Shown: in pieces, positions 30,083 through 39,581 of the stretch
Numbering within the stretch: the first letter of the stretch is position 1
Layout of the letters: each line of letters starts with the position of its first letter
Assembly: GCF_014400405.1 (NCBI RefSeq)
Contig: NZ_CP060496.1
Span: forward strand, 1,240,001 to 1,304,000
Length of the DNA: 64,000 nucleotides
Reading direction: 5' to 3'
From: Brachybacterium sp. Z12
Lineage (GTDB): Bacteria; Actinomycetota; Actinomycetes; Actinomycetales; Dermabacteraceae
Notes under the pieces: generated by a model
Told to the model about the DNA's origin: nothing
The model's input: only the letters and a program-made list of their open reading frames with translations
Database searches by the model: none
Translations under genes and position numbers: made by a program

Positions 30083-30985
30083 TCAGATCGTGCGTGGCTC
30101 CTCCTGCACCGCCGTCGGCCCGATCCACGCGGCAGCCCGTGCCCGGCGGGTCACCCGCAGCAGGCGGCGGGAGCGCACATACACGGCGAGCACCGAGACC
30201 ACGAGCGCGGCGGCCCCGCCTCCCAGCAGCCACGGGGCGAGCGCCCCGTTCTCGGAGTTGTTCCCGAGCATCAGGGTGATCAGCAGCAGCGCCGCCCCGG
30301 CCACGATCGCGAGCACCCCGGCGCCCACCAGCAGCGCTGGCCCGAGCGACTGCAGCACTGCGGGGCCGGCCGATACGCCCTGCAACGGCCGACGCAGCGG
30401 CAGGCCACGGCCGAGCTGACCGGGCCGCGAGACCGCCCAGTTCAGCAGATGGCGGTCCCGGCGACGGGTCGCCACGGAACCCACCACCGCTGCCGCGATG
30501 GCGACGAGCAGCACCGCGATGCCCCACGGCATGGCCTGCTGCGCGAGATCCGCGGAAGGGCCTCCCTCGCGCACGCCTTGCAGCACGATCGGCACCACGC
30601 AGCCCGCTGCGACGACGAGCAGCAGCCCTTCGACGATCCGCAGCGGAAGCTGACGCGCCCGCTGCTCGGCCTCCGCAGCGGACTCGAGCTCGTCGGCCAC
30701 CGGATCGGCGCCCTCCTCGAGCACCACGCGACGCTCATCGGCCAGGCGCTGGACGAACTCCTCGGCGTGGTGGCCGGCGCGCAGGGACGGCGCGTACTGC
30801 GCTCGCTGCGCAGCGGTGAGCCAGGCCGTCATCACCAGGGCGTCGGCCGAAGCCCGCTCCTCAGGCAGCAGGTCGGCGTTCACCGCAGCGCGGAGCCGGG
30901 CCGCCTGACGACCCCCAAGAAAGCCCGTGGGCGTCGCCGGCCCGCTGGGCGGCAGATGTCTCGGCGGCGGTGCAGGAGTCGACAT
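30083..30985 (-). CDS. Membrane protein of unknown function
   Basis: This protein has 300 residues from ATG 30985 (MSTPAPPPRHLPPSGP). The N-terminal 120 residues are soluble, with a proline-rich start and a helical Ala/Glu segment. Four hydrophobic helices follow, around residues 115-135, 150-172, 220-245 and 252-275, ending with a basic cytoplasmic tail. The protein looks like a multi-helix membrane protein with a cytoplasmic N-terminal domain, and no family is recognised. It is divergent from the FAD-binding protein gene. Confidence 0.7.
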   Translation of the reverse strand: MSTPAPPPRHLPPSGPATPTGFLGGRQAARLRAAVNADLLPEERASADALVMTAWLTAAQRAQYAPSLRAGHHAEEFVQRLADERRVVLEEGADPVADELESAAEAEQRARQLPLRIVEGLLLVVAAGCVVPIVLQGVREGGPSADLAQQAMPWGIAVLLVAIAAAVVGSVATRRRDRHLLNWAVSRPGQLGRGLPLRRPLQGVSAGPAVLQSLGPALLVGAGVLAIVAGAALLLITLMLGNNSENGALAPWLLGGGAAALVVSVLAVYVRSRRLLRVTRRARAAAWIGPTAVQEEPRTI

Positions 30986-31075
30986 GGCGACATGCTCCCA
31001 GATGGACGCCGCCGCGGGGGACGCCACAGCGCGAGATCGTGCAGAGGCGATGGATCCCCGCGCCATACTTGAGGG

Positions 31076-32856
31076 ATGACCGCAGCCACCGATCCCGTCC
31101 GCACCCTCGCCGTCATCGGTGCGGGGCGCGGGGGACCGCCATCGTCGAACGCCTGGTCGCCGCGTCGAACGGTCCGCACTGGCAGGGCGGGCTCACGGTG
31201 CACCTGGTCGACCCCCAGGTGGGGCGCGGCGGTGCGATCTGGAGCCATGACCAGTCCGAAGTGCTGCTGATGAACACCACCACCTGCCAGACCACGATGT
31301 ACCCCGATGAGTCCTGCCACGCCGTGCTGCCCGCCCAGCGCGCCGAGACCCTCGCGGACCATCTCGCCGCGGAGGGCGTGGCACCCACCGACTTCGCCTC
31401 GCGCGCGGCCCATGGCCGCTACCTCGCCCACGTGCTGGCCACGGCGCACGCCGACGCCGACCCCGCCCGCCTGCGCATCGTCGAGCACGCCGCCGAAGCA
31501 GTCGACGTGACCGGCCCGGCCGACGGCCCCCAGCGGGTGCGGCTGTCCGACGGGCGGGTGCTGCGCGCCGATGCGGTGGCGCTCGCGCTCGGGCACCTGC
31601 CCACCGCGCTCAGCCCCCGCTCGCAGCAGCTGGCCGACGCCGCCGAGCACCACGGCCTGGTCCATATCGGCCCCGCGAACCCGCTCGAGGTGGACTACGC
31701 CTCCCTGCTGGGGAGGGAGGCTGTCGCCGTCCAGGGCATGGGGTTGAACTTCTATGACGCCATCGGCATGCTCACGGATGTCGCCGGCGGCCGCTTCGAG
31801 CCCGATGACTCCGCTCCCTCGGGCCTGCGCTACCTCCCCGGGGGTGGCGAGCCGCGCCTGGTGGTCGGTTCCCGCTCCGGCATGGTCTACCGTCCCAAGC
31901 CCGATCTCGGCGCGCAGATGCCCGAGCCCTGGATCCCGCAGGTGCTCACCGGGGAGCGCGTGCTCGAGCTGGCCGTGCGTCCGCCCGGCGTCGATCATGA
32001 GCGCGAGGTGATGCCGCTGCTGCTGGCAGAGCTGCGCCGTGCCCTGGACGAGGCGGGACATCACGCGCTGGCGAACGATGCGGCGCTGATCGACCTGCTG
32101 TTCCCCTTCGGACGCCGCGGTGCCGCCGCGCCGGGAATGGGAACCGAGCCGCACCGGCGCACCCGGGACGTCCTGCGGCAGGCACTGCGCGCCGCCTCCG
32201 AGCCCGATCCCGCCTGGGTGCTGATCTACCGGGTGCTGATCGCGTTGCGCATCCAGGTCAACCGTCTCACCGACCTCGGTGCCTACACCACCGATTCCGT
32301 GCGGCAGGACATCGACGGCCACCTGCGCAACGCCTTCGCCTCCTGGGCCTCGGGCCCGCCCGTTCTGCGAGCCCGTCAGGTGCTCGCCCTCGAGGAGGCG
32401 GGGCTGTTGGAGTTCACCGGTCCGCGCATGCACCTGGACATCGACGAGGGGGCCGGCCGCTACGCCGTCCACGGAGCGGAGGGGACGGTGACGATGTGCG
32501 ACGGGGTGCTCGAGGCGCATCTGCCGCCGGTGGACCTGCCTGCCTACCGCAGCGCCCTGCTCGGTGCCTGGCGCGAACGCGGAGAGGTCCAGAAAGACTC
32601 CTGGGCCTCACGCGGCACCAGGCGCCGGATGCTCACCGGCTCGATCGCGGTGGACGGCCTCTACGCGCCGATCGGCGTGGACGGCACGGTGTACGAGCGC
32701 AGGCTCATGGTGGGGGTGCCGGTGAGCACCGCCCAGCCGGGCTCCTCGATCACCGCCGAGCCCGGCACCGGGGCGCAGCTGCTGCGCCACGCCGAGGCGG
32801 TCGCGCTGCGCCTGGCCAGGGTCGGGGGAGCGCTCGCCGACGACGTGCCACGATGA
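31076..32856 (+). CDS. FAD/NAD(P)-binding protein, one frameshift near the start
   Basis: This is a large flavoprotein-like oxidoreductase of about 593 residues. The N-terminal Rossmann motif reads LAVIGAGRGG and, after repair, TAIVERLVAAS. It is followed by VHLVDPQVGRGGAIWS and LLMNTTTCQTTMYPD, as in the NAD_binding_9 family. A second strand-loop ALALGHLPTALS is typical of this group. The frame breaks at 31130-31134, where five G need to be six. The stop overlaps the dapE start as ATGA at 32853, so both are co-translated. The reaction is unknown; some relatives act in siderophore or secondary metabolism. Confidence 0.8.
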
Positions 32857-33965
32857 CGCCCATGAGCAACCAGGCAGCACCCGTCCTCGACCCCCGCTCC
32901 GACATCGCCGACCTCACCGCCGCGATCGTGGACATCGAATCCGTCTCCGGCAACGAGAAGGCGCTCGCGGACGCCGTCGAGGCGGCGCTGCGCGAGCATG
33001 CCCCGCACCTGGAGGTGCTGCGCGACAGGGACACCGTCATCGCCCGCACCCACCGCGGGCTGCCCCAGCGGGTGCTTCTGGCCGGGCACCTGGACACCGT
33101 GCCGCTGGCGGACAACCTGCCCTCCACCCGTCGCACCCGAGACGGCCGCGAGGAGCTCGTGGGCCGGGGAACCTGCGACATGAAGGGCGGAGTGGCGGTG
33201 TTCCTCAAGCTCGCCGTCGAAGCCGATTCCGCGCCGTCGGACCTCACCTGGATCTTCTACGACCACGAGGAGGTCGCCGCGGCGGACAACGCTCTCACGC
33301 GGATCGCCGACGAGCACCCCGAGTACCTCGAGGCGGACTTCGCGATCCTCGGCGAGCCCACCTCGGCGGGGGTCGAAGGGGGCTGCAAGGGCACCATGAA
33401 GCTCGAGGTCACCGCCCGCGGCATCGCCGCGCACTCTGCCCGCGACTGGGTGGGTGACAACGCCATCCATCACCTCGCACCCGTCCTGGAGCGACTGGCC
33501 GCCTATGAGGCGCGCCGCGCGGTGATCGACGGGCTCGAGTACCGCGAGTGCCTCAACGCGGTCTCGATCTGCGGCGGCATTGCCGGCAACGTGATCCCCG
33601 ATCGGGTCAGCGCCGTGCTGAACTACCGCTTCGCTCCGGACACCTCCCTCGAGCAGGCCGAAGCGCACGTCCGGGAAGTCCTCGCCGGGCTGGACCTGGA
33701 GATCGAGGTGACCGATGCCGCCGGCGGTGCGCTGCCGGGGCTGGACAACGACGCTGCCCGTGGTTTCCTCGCCGCGCTCGGGCAGGACGTGCCGCTCGCC
33801 GCCAAGCAGGGATGGACCGACGTGGCACGCTTCTCCGCGCTGGGCACCCCCGCGGTGAACTTCGGCCCCGGCGACCCGCTGCTCGCCCACACCGACGACG
33901 AGCACGTGCCGCTCGCGGACCTCGAGGCCGCTCTGGCGGGACTGCGCCGATTCCTCGCCGCCTGA
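32853..33965 (+). CDS. dapE: Succinyl-diaminopimelate desuccinylase
   Basis: This zinc-dependent M20 hydrolase of 370 residues releases succinate from N-succinyl-LL-DAP, the step after DapC. Metal and catalytic residues are visible in LLAGHLDTVPL, GRGTCDMKGGVAVF, YDHEEVAA and ILGEPTS, with a final His in LLAHTDDEHV. The dimerisation domain carries GIAAHSARDW. The start is taken at 32853, which overlaps the preceding stop; an ATG at 32862 is also in frame. The gene is intact, unlike its partners dapC and dapD. Confidence 0.92.
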   Translation: MTPMSNQAAPVLDPRSDIADLTAAIVDIESVSGNEKALADAVEAALREHAPHLEVLRDRDTVIARTHRGLPQRVLLAGHLDTVPLADNLPSTRRTRDGREELVGRGTCDMKGGVAVFLKLAVEADSAPSDLTWIFYDHEEVAAADNALTRIADEHPEYLEADFAILGEPTSAGVEGGCKGTMKLEVTARGIAAHSARDWVGDNAIHHLAPVLERLAAYEARRAVIDGLEYRECLNAVSICGGIAGNVIPDRVSAVLNYRFAPDTSLEQAEAHVREVLAGLDLEIEVTDAAGGALPGLDNDAARGFLAALGQDVPLAAKQGWTDVARFSALGTPAVNFGPGDPLLAHTDDEHVPLADLEAALAGLRRFLAA

Positions 33966-33981
33966 CCGCTACGCTCGTTCC

Positions 33982-34752
33982 ATGACCCCAGAGGAACGAC
34001 AGCACCACCGCAAGGGACCGATCACGCTGAGCGGCTCCCAGCGCCCGGACCGCACCACCGACCAGCGTCTCCTGGAGGAGGACGGCTCCGGCCAGTGGGT
34101 GCATTCCGATCCGTGGCGGGTGATGCGGATCCAGTCCGAGTTCGTCGAAGGGTTCGGCGCGCTCGCCGAGCTCGGCCCCGCCATCTCCATCTTCGGCTCT
34201 GCCCGACTGGACGAGGACGATCCCCACTACCAGTCCACGGTCGAGATCGCCAAGGGCATCGTCGAGCTGGGCTACGCGGTCATCACCGGTGGCGGCCCCG
34301 GCATCATGGAGGCCGGAAACCGCGGTGCGAAGGAGGCCGGCGGCGTCTCGGTGGGACTGGGCATCGAGCTGCCGTACGAGACGGGCCTGAACGACTACGT
34401 CGACCTCGGTGTCGATTTCCGGTACTTCTTCGTCCGCAAGACGATGTTCGTGAAGTACTCCAGCGGTTACGTGGTGATGCCGGGCGGCTTCGGCACCTTC
34501 GACGAGCTGTTCGAGGCGCTGTGCCTGATGCAGACCCACAAGATCGATCTGTTCCCCGTGGTCCTGGTGGGGCGCGCCTACTGGCAGGGCCTGCTGGACT
34601 GGCTGCGCACCGCAGTGGTGGAAGGCGGGATGATCAACCCGCTGGACGTCGACCTGATGCGGGTGGTGGACACTCCCGAGGAGGCGCTCGAGGTGCTGCG
34701 CGAGGCCGCTGAGAGGGAGGCCGCCGCGCAACAGGCGGAGCGCGGACTATGA
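33982..34752 (+). CDS. LOG-family (TIGR00730) Rossmann-fold protein
   Basis: This protein has 256 residues. The family signature is complete: ISIFGSARL, ITGGGPGIMEAGNRGA and VMPGGFGTFDELFEAL, the last being the PGGxGTxxE nucleotide-binding motif. Members hydrolyse nucleoside 5'-monophosphates (cytokinin riboside monophosphate phosphoribohydrolase, LONELY GUY). The first 60 residues are hydrophilic and specific to this subgroup. In Actinobacteria it commonly neighbours dapE, as here. The stop overlaps the ATG of the following small gene. Confidence 0.88.
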   Translation: MTPEERQHHRKGPITLSGSQRPDRTTDQRLLEEDGSGQWVHSDPWRVMRIQSEFVEGFGALAELGPAISIFGSARLDEDDPHYQSTVEIAKGIVELGYAVITGGGPGIMEAGNRGAKEAGGVSVGLGIELPYETGLNDYVDLGVDFRYFFVRKTMFVKYSSGYVVMPGGFGTFDELFEALCLMQTHKIDLFPVVLVGRAYWQGLLDWLRTAVVEGGMINPLDVDLMRVVDTPEEALEVLREAAEREAAAQQAERGL

Positions 34753-34910
34753 CCACAGTCGGTCCGATCGTGCTGCTCCTGCTGCTGGTCGCAGTGCTGG
34801 TCGCAGTGCTCATGGTGGGGGTCGCGAGGGGCCGGATCGGGGACGGGATCGACCTCCCGGCGAGGCCTCATCGGGCTCGGCGTGCGAAAAGGTCCCAAGA
34901 CCTGAGATAA
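34749..34910 (+). CDS. Short single-helix membrane protein
   Basis: This 53-codon frame begins at ATG 34749, overlapping the previous stop as ATGA. Residues 6-27 form one strongly hydrophobic helix (VGPIVLLLLLVAVLVAVLMV). A basic tail (RPHRARRAKRSQ) ends at TAA 34908-34910. In related genomes a DivIVA-like protein with a similar N-terminal helix occupies this place, so this could be a remnant or a frameshifted copy. The overlap and helix make translation likely. Confidence 0.5.
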   Translation: MTTVGPIVLLLLLVAVLVAVLMVGVARGRIGDGIDLPARPHRARRAKRSQDLR

Positions 34911-34911
34911 T
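34883..34911 (+). promoter_or_regulatory. Candidate promoter of the DUF3117 gene
   Basis: GATAAT (34906-34911) is a good -10, with TGCGAA (34883-34888) 17 bases upstream as a poor -35. It lies 76 bases before the DUF3117 start and overlaps the tail of the preceding small gene. Confidence 0.4.
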
Positions 34912-34986
34912 GGCCACCGTACGCGCATTTCCCGAGGCCCCGTCCGGGGGCCACGCAAGGGAAGTGACACACCAAGGAGGCACGCG

Positions 34987-35153
34987 ATGGCTGCTATGAA
35001 GCCGCGCACCGGGGACGGTCCGCTCGAAGTCGTGAAGGAGGGACGCAGCATCATCATGCGCGTCCCGCTCGAGGGGGCGGCCGGCTGGTCGTCGAGATCG
35101 CCGCGTCGGAAGCCGTGGAGCTGCGGGACGCCCTCGAGGGCGTCATCGAGTAG
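34987..35153 (+). CDS. DUF3117 domain small protein, one frameshift
   Basis: This is a very conserved actinobacterial protein of 56 residues with unknown role. MAAMKPRTGDGPLEVVKEGR and IIMRVPLEG are followed, after repair, by GRLVVEIAASEAVELRDALE. The run of five G at 35073-35077 must be six. The ribosome site AAGGAGG is excellent, 6 bases before the ATG. A powerful terminator follows 16 bases after the stop, so it is expressed as a short transcript. Confidence 0.88.
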
Positions 35154-35169
35154 CACTCAACGCCCCGAA

Positions 35170-35203
35170 CCTCGGCCCCGCACCGCTCGGTGCGGGGCCG
35201 AGG
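35170..35203. terminator. Strong terminator after the DUF3117 gene
   Basis: A perfect 16-bp stem, CCTCGGCCCCGCACCG (35170-35185) with CGGTGCGGGGCCGAGG (35188-35203), has a 2-base loop. It lies between convergent genes and can act in both directions. Confidence 0.85.
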
Positions 35204-35238
35204 TCGTCCTGGGACGCTTCAGCCCGCACCTGCGGGGC

Positions 35239-35891
35239 TCAGGTGCGCAGCACCGCTGCCAGCACCCCGTCGCCGCTGCCGGTGAGCACGGCGACCAGGT
35301 CCTCGGACTCGCTGATTGCCCTCAGCAGCGCCCGCACCGCCTGGGTGGTCGCATCCCGCGCCGTCGGATCGGCGACCCGGTCGTGATACAGGGCGTGGGG
35401 GATCACCAGCACTCCGCCCGGGCGGAGCAGGCGGCGGGCGTGCTCGAGCAGATCCAGCGCATGCGGGGCATGGGCGGGGAAGCTGACGAGATCGTAGGCA
35501 TGGTCGGTGAGGCGCCCGACCACGTCGCGGGGACGCCCGGCGATGGTCCGCACCCGGGGGAGCGGATGCCCGCCTCGGCGAAGGCCTCTCGGGCCGCGCG
35601 CTGGTTCTCGAGCTCGAGGTCGATCGTGGTGAGCACGCCGTCCGGGTGCATCCCGGAGAGCAGATAGAGCGAGCCGACACCGCTGCCGGTGCCGATCTCG
35701 ACCGCGGAGCGCGCGTGCACAGCGGCGGCGAGCACCCGCATCAGCGCCCCGGCACCCGGGAGCACCGGCGTGGCACCGAGCTCGTTGCCGCGTTCCCTGG
35801 CGCGCGCGAGGACGCCGTCGTCGGAGAAGAGGGTCGTCTCGTCGACGAACTCCTCACCATGGGCCCAGCTGGCCACCTTTCCCGACGACAT
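35239..35891 (-). CDS. O-methyltransferase, one frameshift
   Basis: This SAM-dependent class I methyltransferase has about 217 residues. The SAM-binding glycine motif is AVEIGTGSGVGSLYL (near residue 68), followed by TIDLELENQRAARE. The C-terminal half (YDLVSFPAHAPHALDLLEHA and RRLLRPGGVLVIP) resembles the O-methyltransferase family near sigE in mycobacteria. The frame breaks at 35556-35560 (five bases for six), between AEAGIRSP and VRTIAGRPRD. The start is ATG 35891 (MSSGKVASWAHGEE). A catechol-type catalytic metal site is not obvious. The substrate is unknown. Confidence 0.83.
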
Positions 35892-36021
35892 CAGCGCATC
35901 CTCTCCCTTCGCCCGTGAGACCTGGCCGATCCTACGACAGCCGTCGCTCCTGTGAGCCCAGAGCGGCTCGCGATGCAATAATGGCACTGCATCAGCGAAC
36001 TTCGACACATACAGGTGGACA

Positions 36022-36441
36022 ATGGGCGGCACCGGATTCATCGGCCTCGGCGGGTGGGAGATCGTCGTCCTGCTCATCGTGTTCCTGGTGTTCGTCGGGC
36101 CTCAGCGGCTCCCCGACGTCACCCGCCAGCTGATCCAGTGGGTGCGTCAGGCCCGGCGTTGGGTCGAGGACTCCCGCACCACGGTCGAGGACGAGATGGG
36201 CATCGCCATCGAGGACCTCAAGAAGTACGACCCGCGCCAGTACGATCCCCGTCGGATCATCCGCGAAGCCTGGGGCGACACCGATCCGTCCGAGCTGCTG
36301 CCCAGCAAGGACTCGCTGTCCATCGCCGCCGGCGGGGCCGCCGCCGCAGGCGTGGCCGCCAAGAAGGGCTCGAAGGCGGGCTCCAAGTCGAAGAAGGACG
36401 ACGGGCCCAAGCGGGCCCCATTCGACGACGAAGCCACCTGA
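36022..36441 (+). CDS. tatB: Sec-independent protein translocase subunit TatB
   Basis: This membrane component of the twin-arginine pathway has 139 residues. The single N-terminal helix (GWEIVVLLIVFLVFVGPQRLP) ends in the conserved Gly-Pro hinge, followed by the amphipathic helix (DVTRQLIQWVRQARRWVED). A basic disordered tail is rich in Lys, Ser and Gly. Length and tail favour TatB over TatA. It is next to mrp in convergent orientation, as in other Actinobacteria. The Tat-type signal on the peptide-binding lipoprotein in this window is a possible client. Confidence 0.85.
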   Translation: MGGTGFIGLGGWEIVVLLIVFLVFVGPQRLPDVTRQLIQWVRQARRWVEDSRTTVEDEMGIAIEDLKKYDPRQYDPRRIIREAWGDTDPSELLPSKDSLSIAAGGAAAAGVAAKKGSKAGSKSKKDDGPKRAPFDDEAT

Positions 36442-36448
36442 GTCGAGC

Positions 36449-36466
36449 CCGGCGCGCCCCCGCCGG
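36449..36466. terminator. Short hairpin between tatB and mrp
   Basis: CCGGCG (36449-36454) pairs with CGCCGG (36461-36466) around a 6-base loop in the 30-base spacer between convergent stops. The stem is short, so termination strength is uncertain. Confidence 0.4.
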
Positions 36467-36471
36467 CAGGG

Positions 36472-37628
36472 TCAGGCGACCGACAGCGGCAGCTTCATCC
36501 CACCCAGTCCTCGAGGCTTGCGCACGAGCGCACGGGCCACGCCCTTGAGCGCCATCGACGTCGGCGAGTCCGGGTCGGAGAGCACCAGCGGCAGCCCCTC
36601 ATCCGCGCCCTCGCGCAGTGCGGGGTCCAGCCCCACCCGTCCCAGAACCGGCACGTCGTGGCCCACGGCCCGGGCGAGCGTCGCGGCGACGCGGTCTCCG
36701 CCTCCGCTGCCGAACACGTCCATCACGGTGCCGTCGGGCAGGGTCAGCCCGGACATGTTCTCGACCACCCCGGCGATCTCCTGATCCGTCGAGGTGGACA
36801 GCGAACCCACCCGCTCGGCCACGGTGGAGGCCGACTGCTGCGGGGTGGTCACCACGACCATCTGCGCACTGGGCAGCAGCTGCGCCACAGAGATCGCCAC
36901 GTCCCCGGTGCCGGGCGGGAGATCCAGCAGGAGCACGTCGAGGTCGCCCCAGAACACGTCCGAGGCGAACTGCTCGATGGCCCGGTGCATCTTCGGACCG
37001 CGCCAGACGACGGCCTGCCCCTCGGGCACGAACATGCCGATGCTCATCACCGCCACGCCGTGGGCCTCCGGGGGCATCAGCAGGTCCGCGACCTTCGTGG
37101 GCTGATCGGAGATCCCGAACATCCCGGGCATCGAGAAGCCGTGGATGTCGGCGTCGATCACCCCGACGCGCAGCCCGTCGGCCGCCATCGCTGCGGCGAG
37201 ATTCGCGGTCACGGTGGACTTGCCGACCCCGCCCTTGCCGGAGGAGATCGCGAAGATGCGGGTCAGGGAGCCCGGCTGGTTGAAGGGGATCTGGCGACGT
37301 CCCTGCCGCAGTCGCGTGGTGAGCGTGGTGCGCTGCTCCTCGGTCATCGCGCTGGTGGACACCTCGACCCGGGCGAGCCCGGGGACGGTCGCGGTCGCCT
37401 CGGCGGTGTCGCGCTCGATGCGATCCCGCATCGGGCAGCCTTCGATCGTCACCAGCACGTGGACCTTCGCCGTGCCGTCCGCATCGATCGTCACGGAATC
37501 GACCATGCCCAGCTCTGTGATCGGGCGATGGATCTCGGGATCCATCACCCCGTTCAGCGCCTCATGGATCTGGGCGACGCGATCGTCGCCTCCGGTCTGC
37601 TCGGGGAGTGCTGCTCGGATGTGCTCAC
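36472..37628 (-). CDS. mrp: Mrp/ApbC iron-sulfur carrier ATPase, one frameshift
   Basis: This P-loop ATPase of the MinD/Mrp family carries Fe-S clusters and has about 385 residues. An N-terminal MIP18/DUF59 domain (HEALNGVMDPEIHRPITELG and VTIEGCPMRDRIE) precedes the deviant Walker A ISSGKGGVGKST and VGVIDADIHGFSMP. LLLDLPPGTGDVAISVAQ is the Walker B region. The start is GTG 37628, overlapping the upstream stop as GTGA. Four bases at 37603-37606 must be five to link that start to the body (EQHSPEQTGGDDRVAQIH). As written the frame is fused to the upstream DUF1003 gene, which is an artefact. Confidence 0.88.
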
Positions 37629-38226
37629 TGGGTGTGCTGCTCCTTCGACGAGTTGGTGCCGTCGCCTGTCTCGCGCCGGTCCAGCGCGGCTTCGACCTCC
37701 TCACGGAGGATCGTGCGCAGGTCATCGGCGGAGGGGGCGGGTGCGGGGGACCCTCGAGATCCTCGAGGAGGTCGCGCAGCTCTCCGCGCACGAAGTCGCG
37801 GGTCGCGACGTCGTTCAGGGCGAGCCGCAGTGAGGCGATCTCCCGCGTGATGTAGTCGGTGGTGGCGTGGTTGCGGTCGTTGGACTGACGGTCCTGCTCG
37901 ACCTGCACGCGGTCGCGGTCGTCCTGCCGGTTCTGCGCGAGCAGCAGCAGGGGAGCGGCGTAGGAGGCCTGCAGCGAGAGGATCAGCGTCAACAGGGTGA
38001 AGTTCAGGGCACGGGGATCGAACTGTGCCGACTCCGGCATGATCGAGTTCCAGGTCAGCCATACGGCGCAGAAGATGGTCATGCCGACCAGGAACGCCGG
38101 GGTGCCCATCATTCGGGCGAACCCCTCCGCACCACGTCCGAAGGCATCCCCGCGGAAGGGATTGCGCAGCAGCGGCCGTCGGCGCGGTGCCGGATCGTCG
38201 AGCGGGGCGGGATTGCGCTCAGCCAT
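37625..38226 (-). CDS. DUF1003 membrane protein, one frameshift
   Basis: This membrane protein has about 200 residues. Two helices (FLVGMTIFCAVWLTWNSI and LTLILSLQASYAAPLLLLAQ) are followed by the DUF1003 hallmark NRQDDRDRVQVEQDRQSN. The C-terminal part is a charged helix ending SSKEQHTQ. The break at 37745-37749 (five bases for six) lies between DLEGP and APAPSADDLR. ATG 38226 is chosen because AAGGGGG sits about 7 bases upstream; GTG 38232 also overlaps the preceding stop. It is the third gene of the minus-strand operon. Function unknown. Confidence 0.82.
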
Positions 38227-38228
38227 GC

Positions 38229-39581
38229 TCACACCCCCTTCATACGATCCGCGGCAGCGTCATCCTCGGCGCTTCGGGCCGTGGCCCGAGCGATCTGGGA
38301 GAGGTCGATCTGGCCGGTGGTGGGCGGGGGCTCGTCCTGCTCGCGCCAGTCATCGGGCAGGACATGGTCGAGCACGTCATCAACGGTGACCGCGCCCAGC
38401 AGCCGGCCTTCCTCATCGATCACCGGGATCGAGACCAGGTTGTAGGTGGCCATCTCGCGCGTCACGACGGACAGCGAGACGGTGGGCTCGACGGCTACCC
38501 GGTCCGGGTCGATGATCTCGCCGACGGCACGGTCCGGACGCTCTCGCAGCAGCTGCTGGAAATGGACGATGCCCAGCAGCTTCCCGGTGGGGGTCTCGAG
38601 CGGGGAGCGGCACACGTGCACCGTCGAGGCGAGCGCCGCGTGCACCGCCTCGCGGCTGATCATCGCCAGGCAGTGCGCGACCGTGGTCTCCGGCGCCACG
38701 ATCAGAGGCTCGGTGGTCATCATGCCGCCGGCGGTGTACTCGTCGTAGGCGAGCAGACGACGGACGTCCTCGGCCTCCTCCGGCTCCATCAGGCTCAGCA
38801 GATGGGAGGCGACCGACTCCGGCAGCTCCTGGACCAGGTCGGCGGCGTCGTCGGGGTCCATCGCATCCAGCACGTCCGCGGCGCGCTTGGCGTCCATCCC
38901 GGTGACCACCTCGACGCGGACGTCCTCGGGCAGCTCCTCGAGCACGTCGGCGAGGCGCTCATCGGCCAGCTCGCCGGCCAGCTCGATGCGCCGCTTGGGC
39001 TCGAGCTCCTGGAGGATCTCTGCGAGGTCGGCCGGGTTGAGGTCCTGGTAGGAGGCGGCCAGCAGATGCGCGGACTGCTCCGCCTGGGACCCGTAGAGGC
39101 CCGAGACCTCGCTCAGCTCGACGGTGAGCGTCTGACCTCGGGAGACCAGCCGGCTGAGCGAGCTGCCCTTGGGGCGCCTGCGCAGGTGGAGCCGCGAGAC
39201 GTCCCAGTCGCGGTGCCGGTTCTGATCCAGGGCGATGTCGAGCACGGTCGCCTCACCCGAGCCGTCGTTCAGCGTCACCGCACGGTCCAGCAGGTCGCCG
39301 ATCACCAGCAGCTCGCCGGTGCGCTTCTCGAAGCGCCGCACGTTGAGCACCCCGGTGGAGATCACCTGGCCGGCGGAGATCGCGGTGACCCGGGTGATGG
39401 GCAGGAACACCCGCCGCTTCACCGACACCTCGACCACGAGGCCCACGGCCCGCGCGCTCGTGCGCGTCTGCGGCACCACCACCACGTCGCGGACCGTCGC
39501 CACCACGTCCCCGATCGGATCGAAGACGCTGGTGCCGGCGAGCCGGGCCGCGTAGAAGCGCGGAGACGCGGTGGTGCTCAC
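38229..39581 (-). CDS. MgtE N-terminal/CBS domain protein with a PRC-barrel-like start
   Basis: This 450-residue soluble protein has three parts: a beta-rich N-terminal region (residues 8-90, VFDPIGDVVATVRDVVVVP), an MgtE_N domain of helical repeats (about 165-290; LNPADLAEILQELEPKRRIE, ADERLADVLEELPEDVRVEV, MDPDDAADLVQELPESVA), and two CBS motifs (about 295-420; TAGGMMTTEPLIVAPETTV, RVAVEPTVSLSVVTREMATY). The membrane channel part of MgtE is absent, so it is not itself a transporter and probably senses Mg or nucleotide. Start GTG 39581 overlaps the preceding stop. Confidence 0.85.
   Translation of the reverse strand: MSTTASPRFYAARLAGTSVFDPIGDVVATVRDVVVVPQTRTSARAVGLVVEVSVKRRVFLPITRVTAISAGQVISTGVLNVRRFEKRTGELLVIGDLLDRAVTLNDGSGEATVLDIALDQNRHRDWDVSRLHLRRRPKGSSLSRLVSRGQTLTVELSEVSGLYGSQAEQSAHLLAASYQDLNPADLAEILQELEPKRRIELAGELADERLADVLEELPEDVRVEVVTGMDAKRAADVLDAMDPDDAADLVQELPESVASHLLSLMEPEEAEDVRRLLAYDEYTAGGMMTTEPLIVAPETTVAHCLAMISREAVHAALASTVHVCRSPLETPTGKLLGIVHFQQLLRERPDRAVGEIIDPDRVAVEPTVSLSVVTREMATYNLVSIPVIDEEGRLLGAVTVDDVLDHVLPDDWREQDEPPPTTGQIDLSQIARATARSAEDDAAADRMKGV

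Noticed and set aside
36472..38232. An apparent DUF1003-Mrp fusion protein
   Set aside because: Two short runs create it. Repair gives two genes with a GTGA overlap and normal ends for both.
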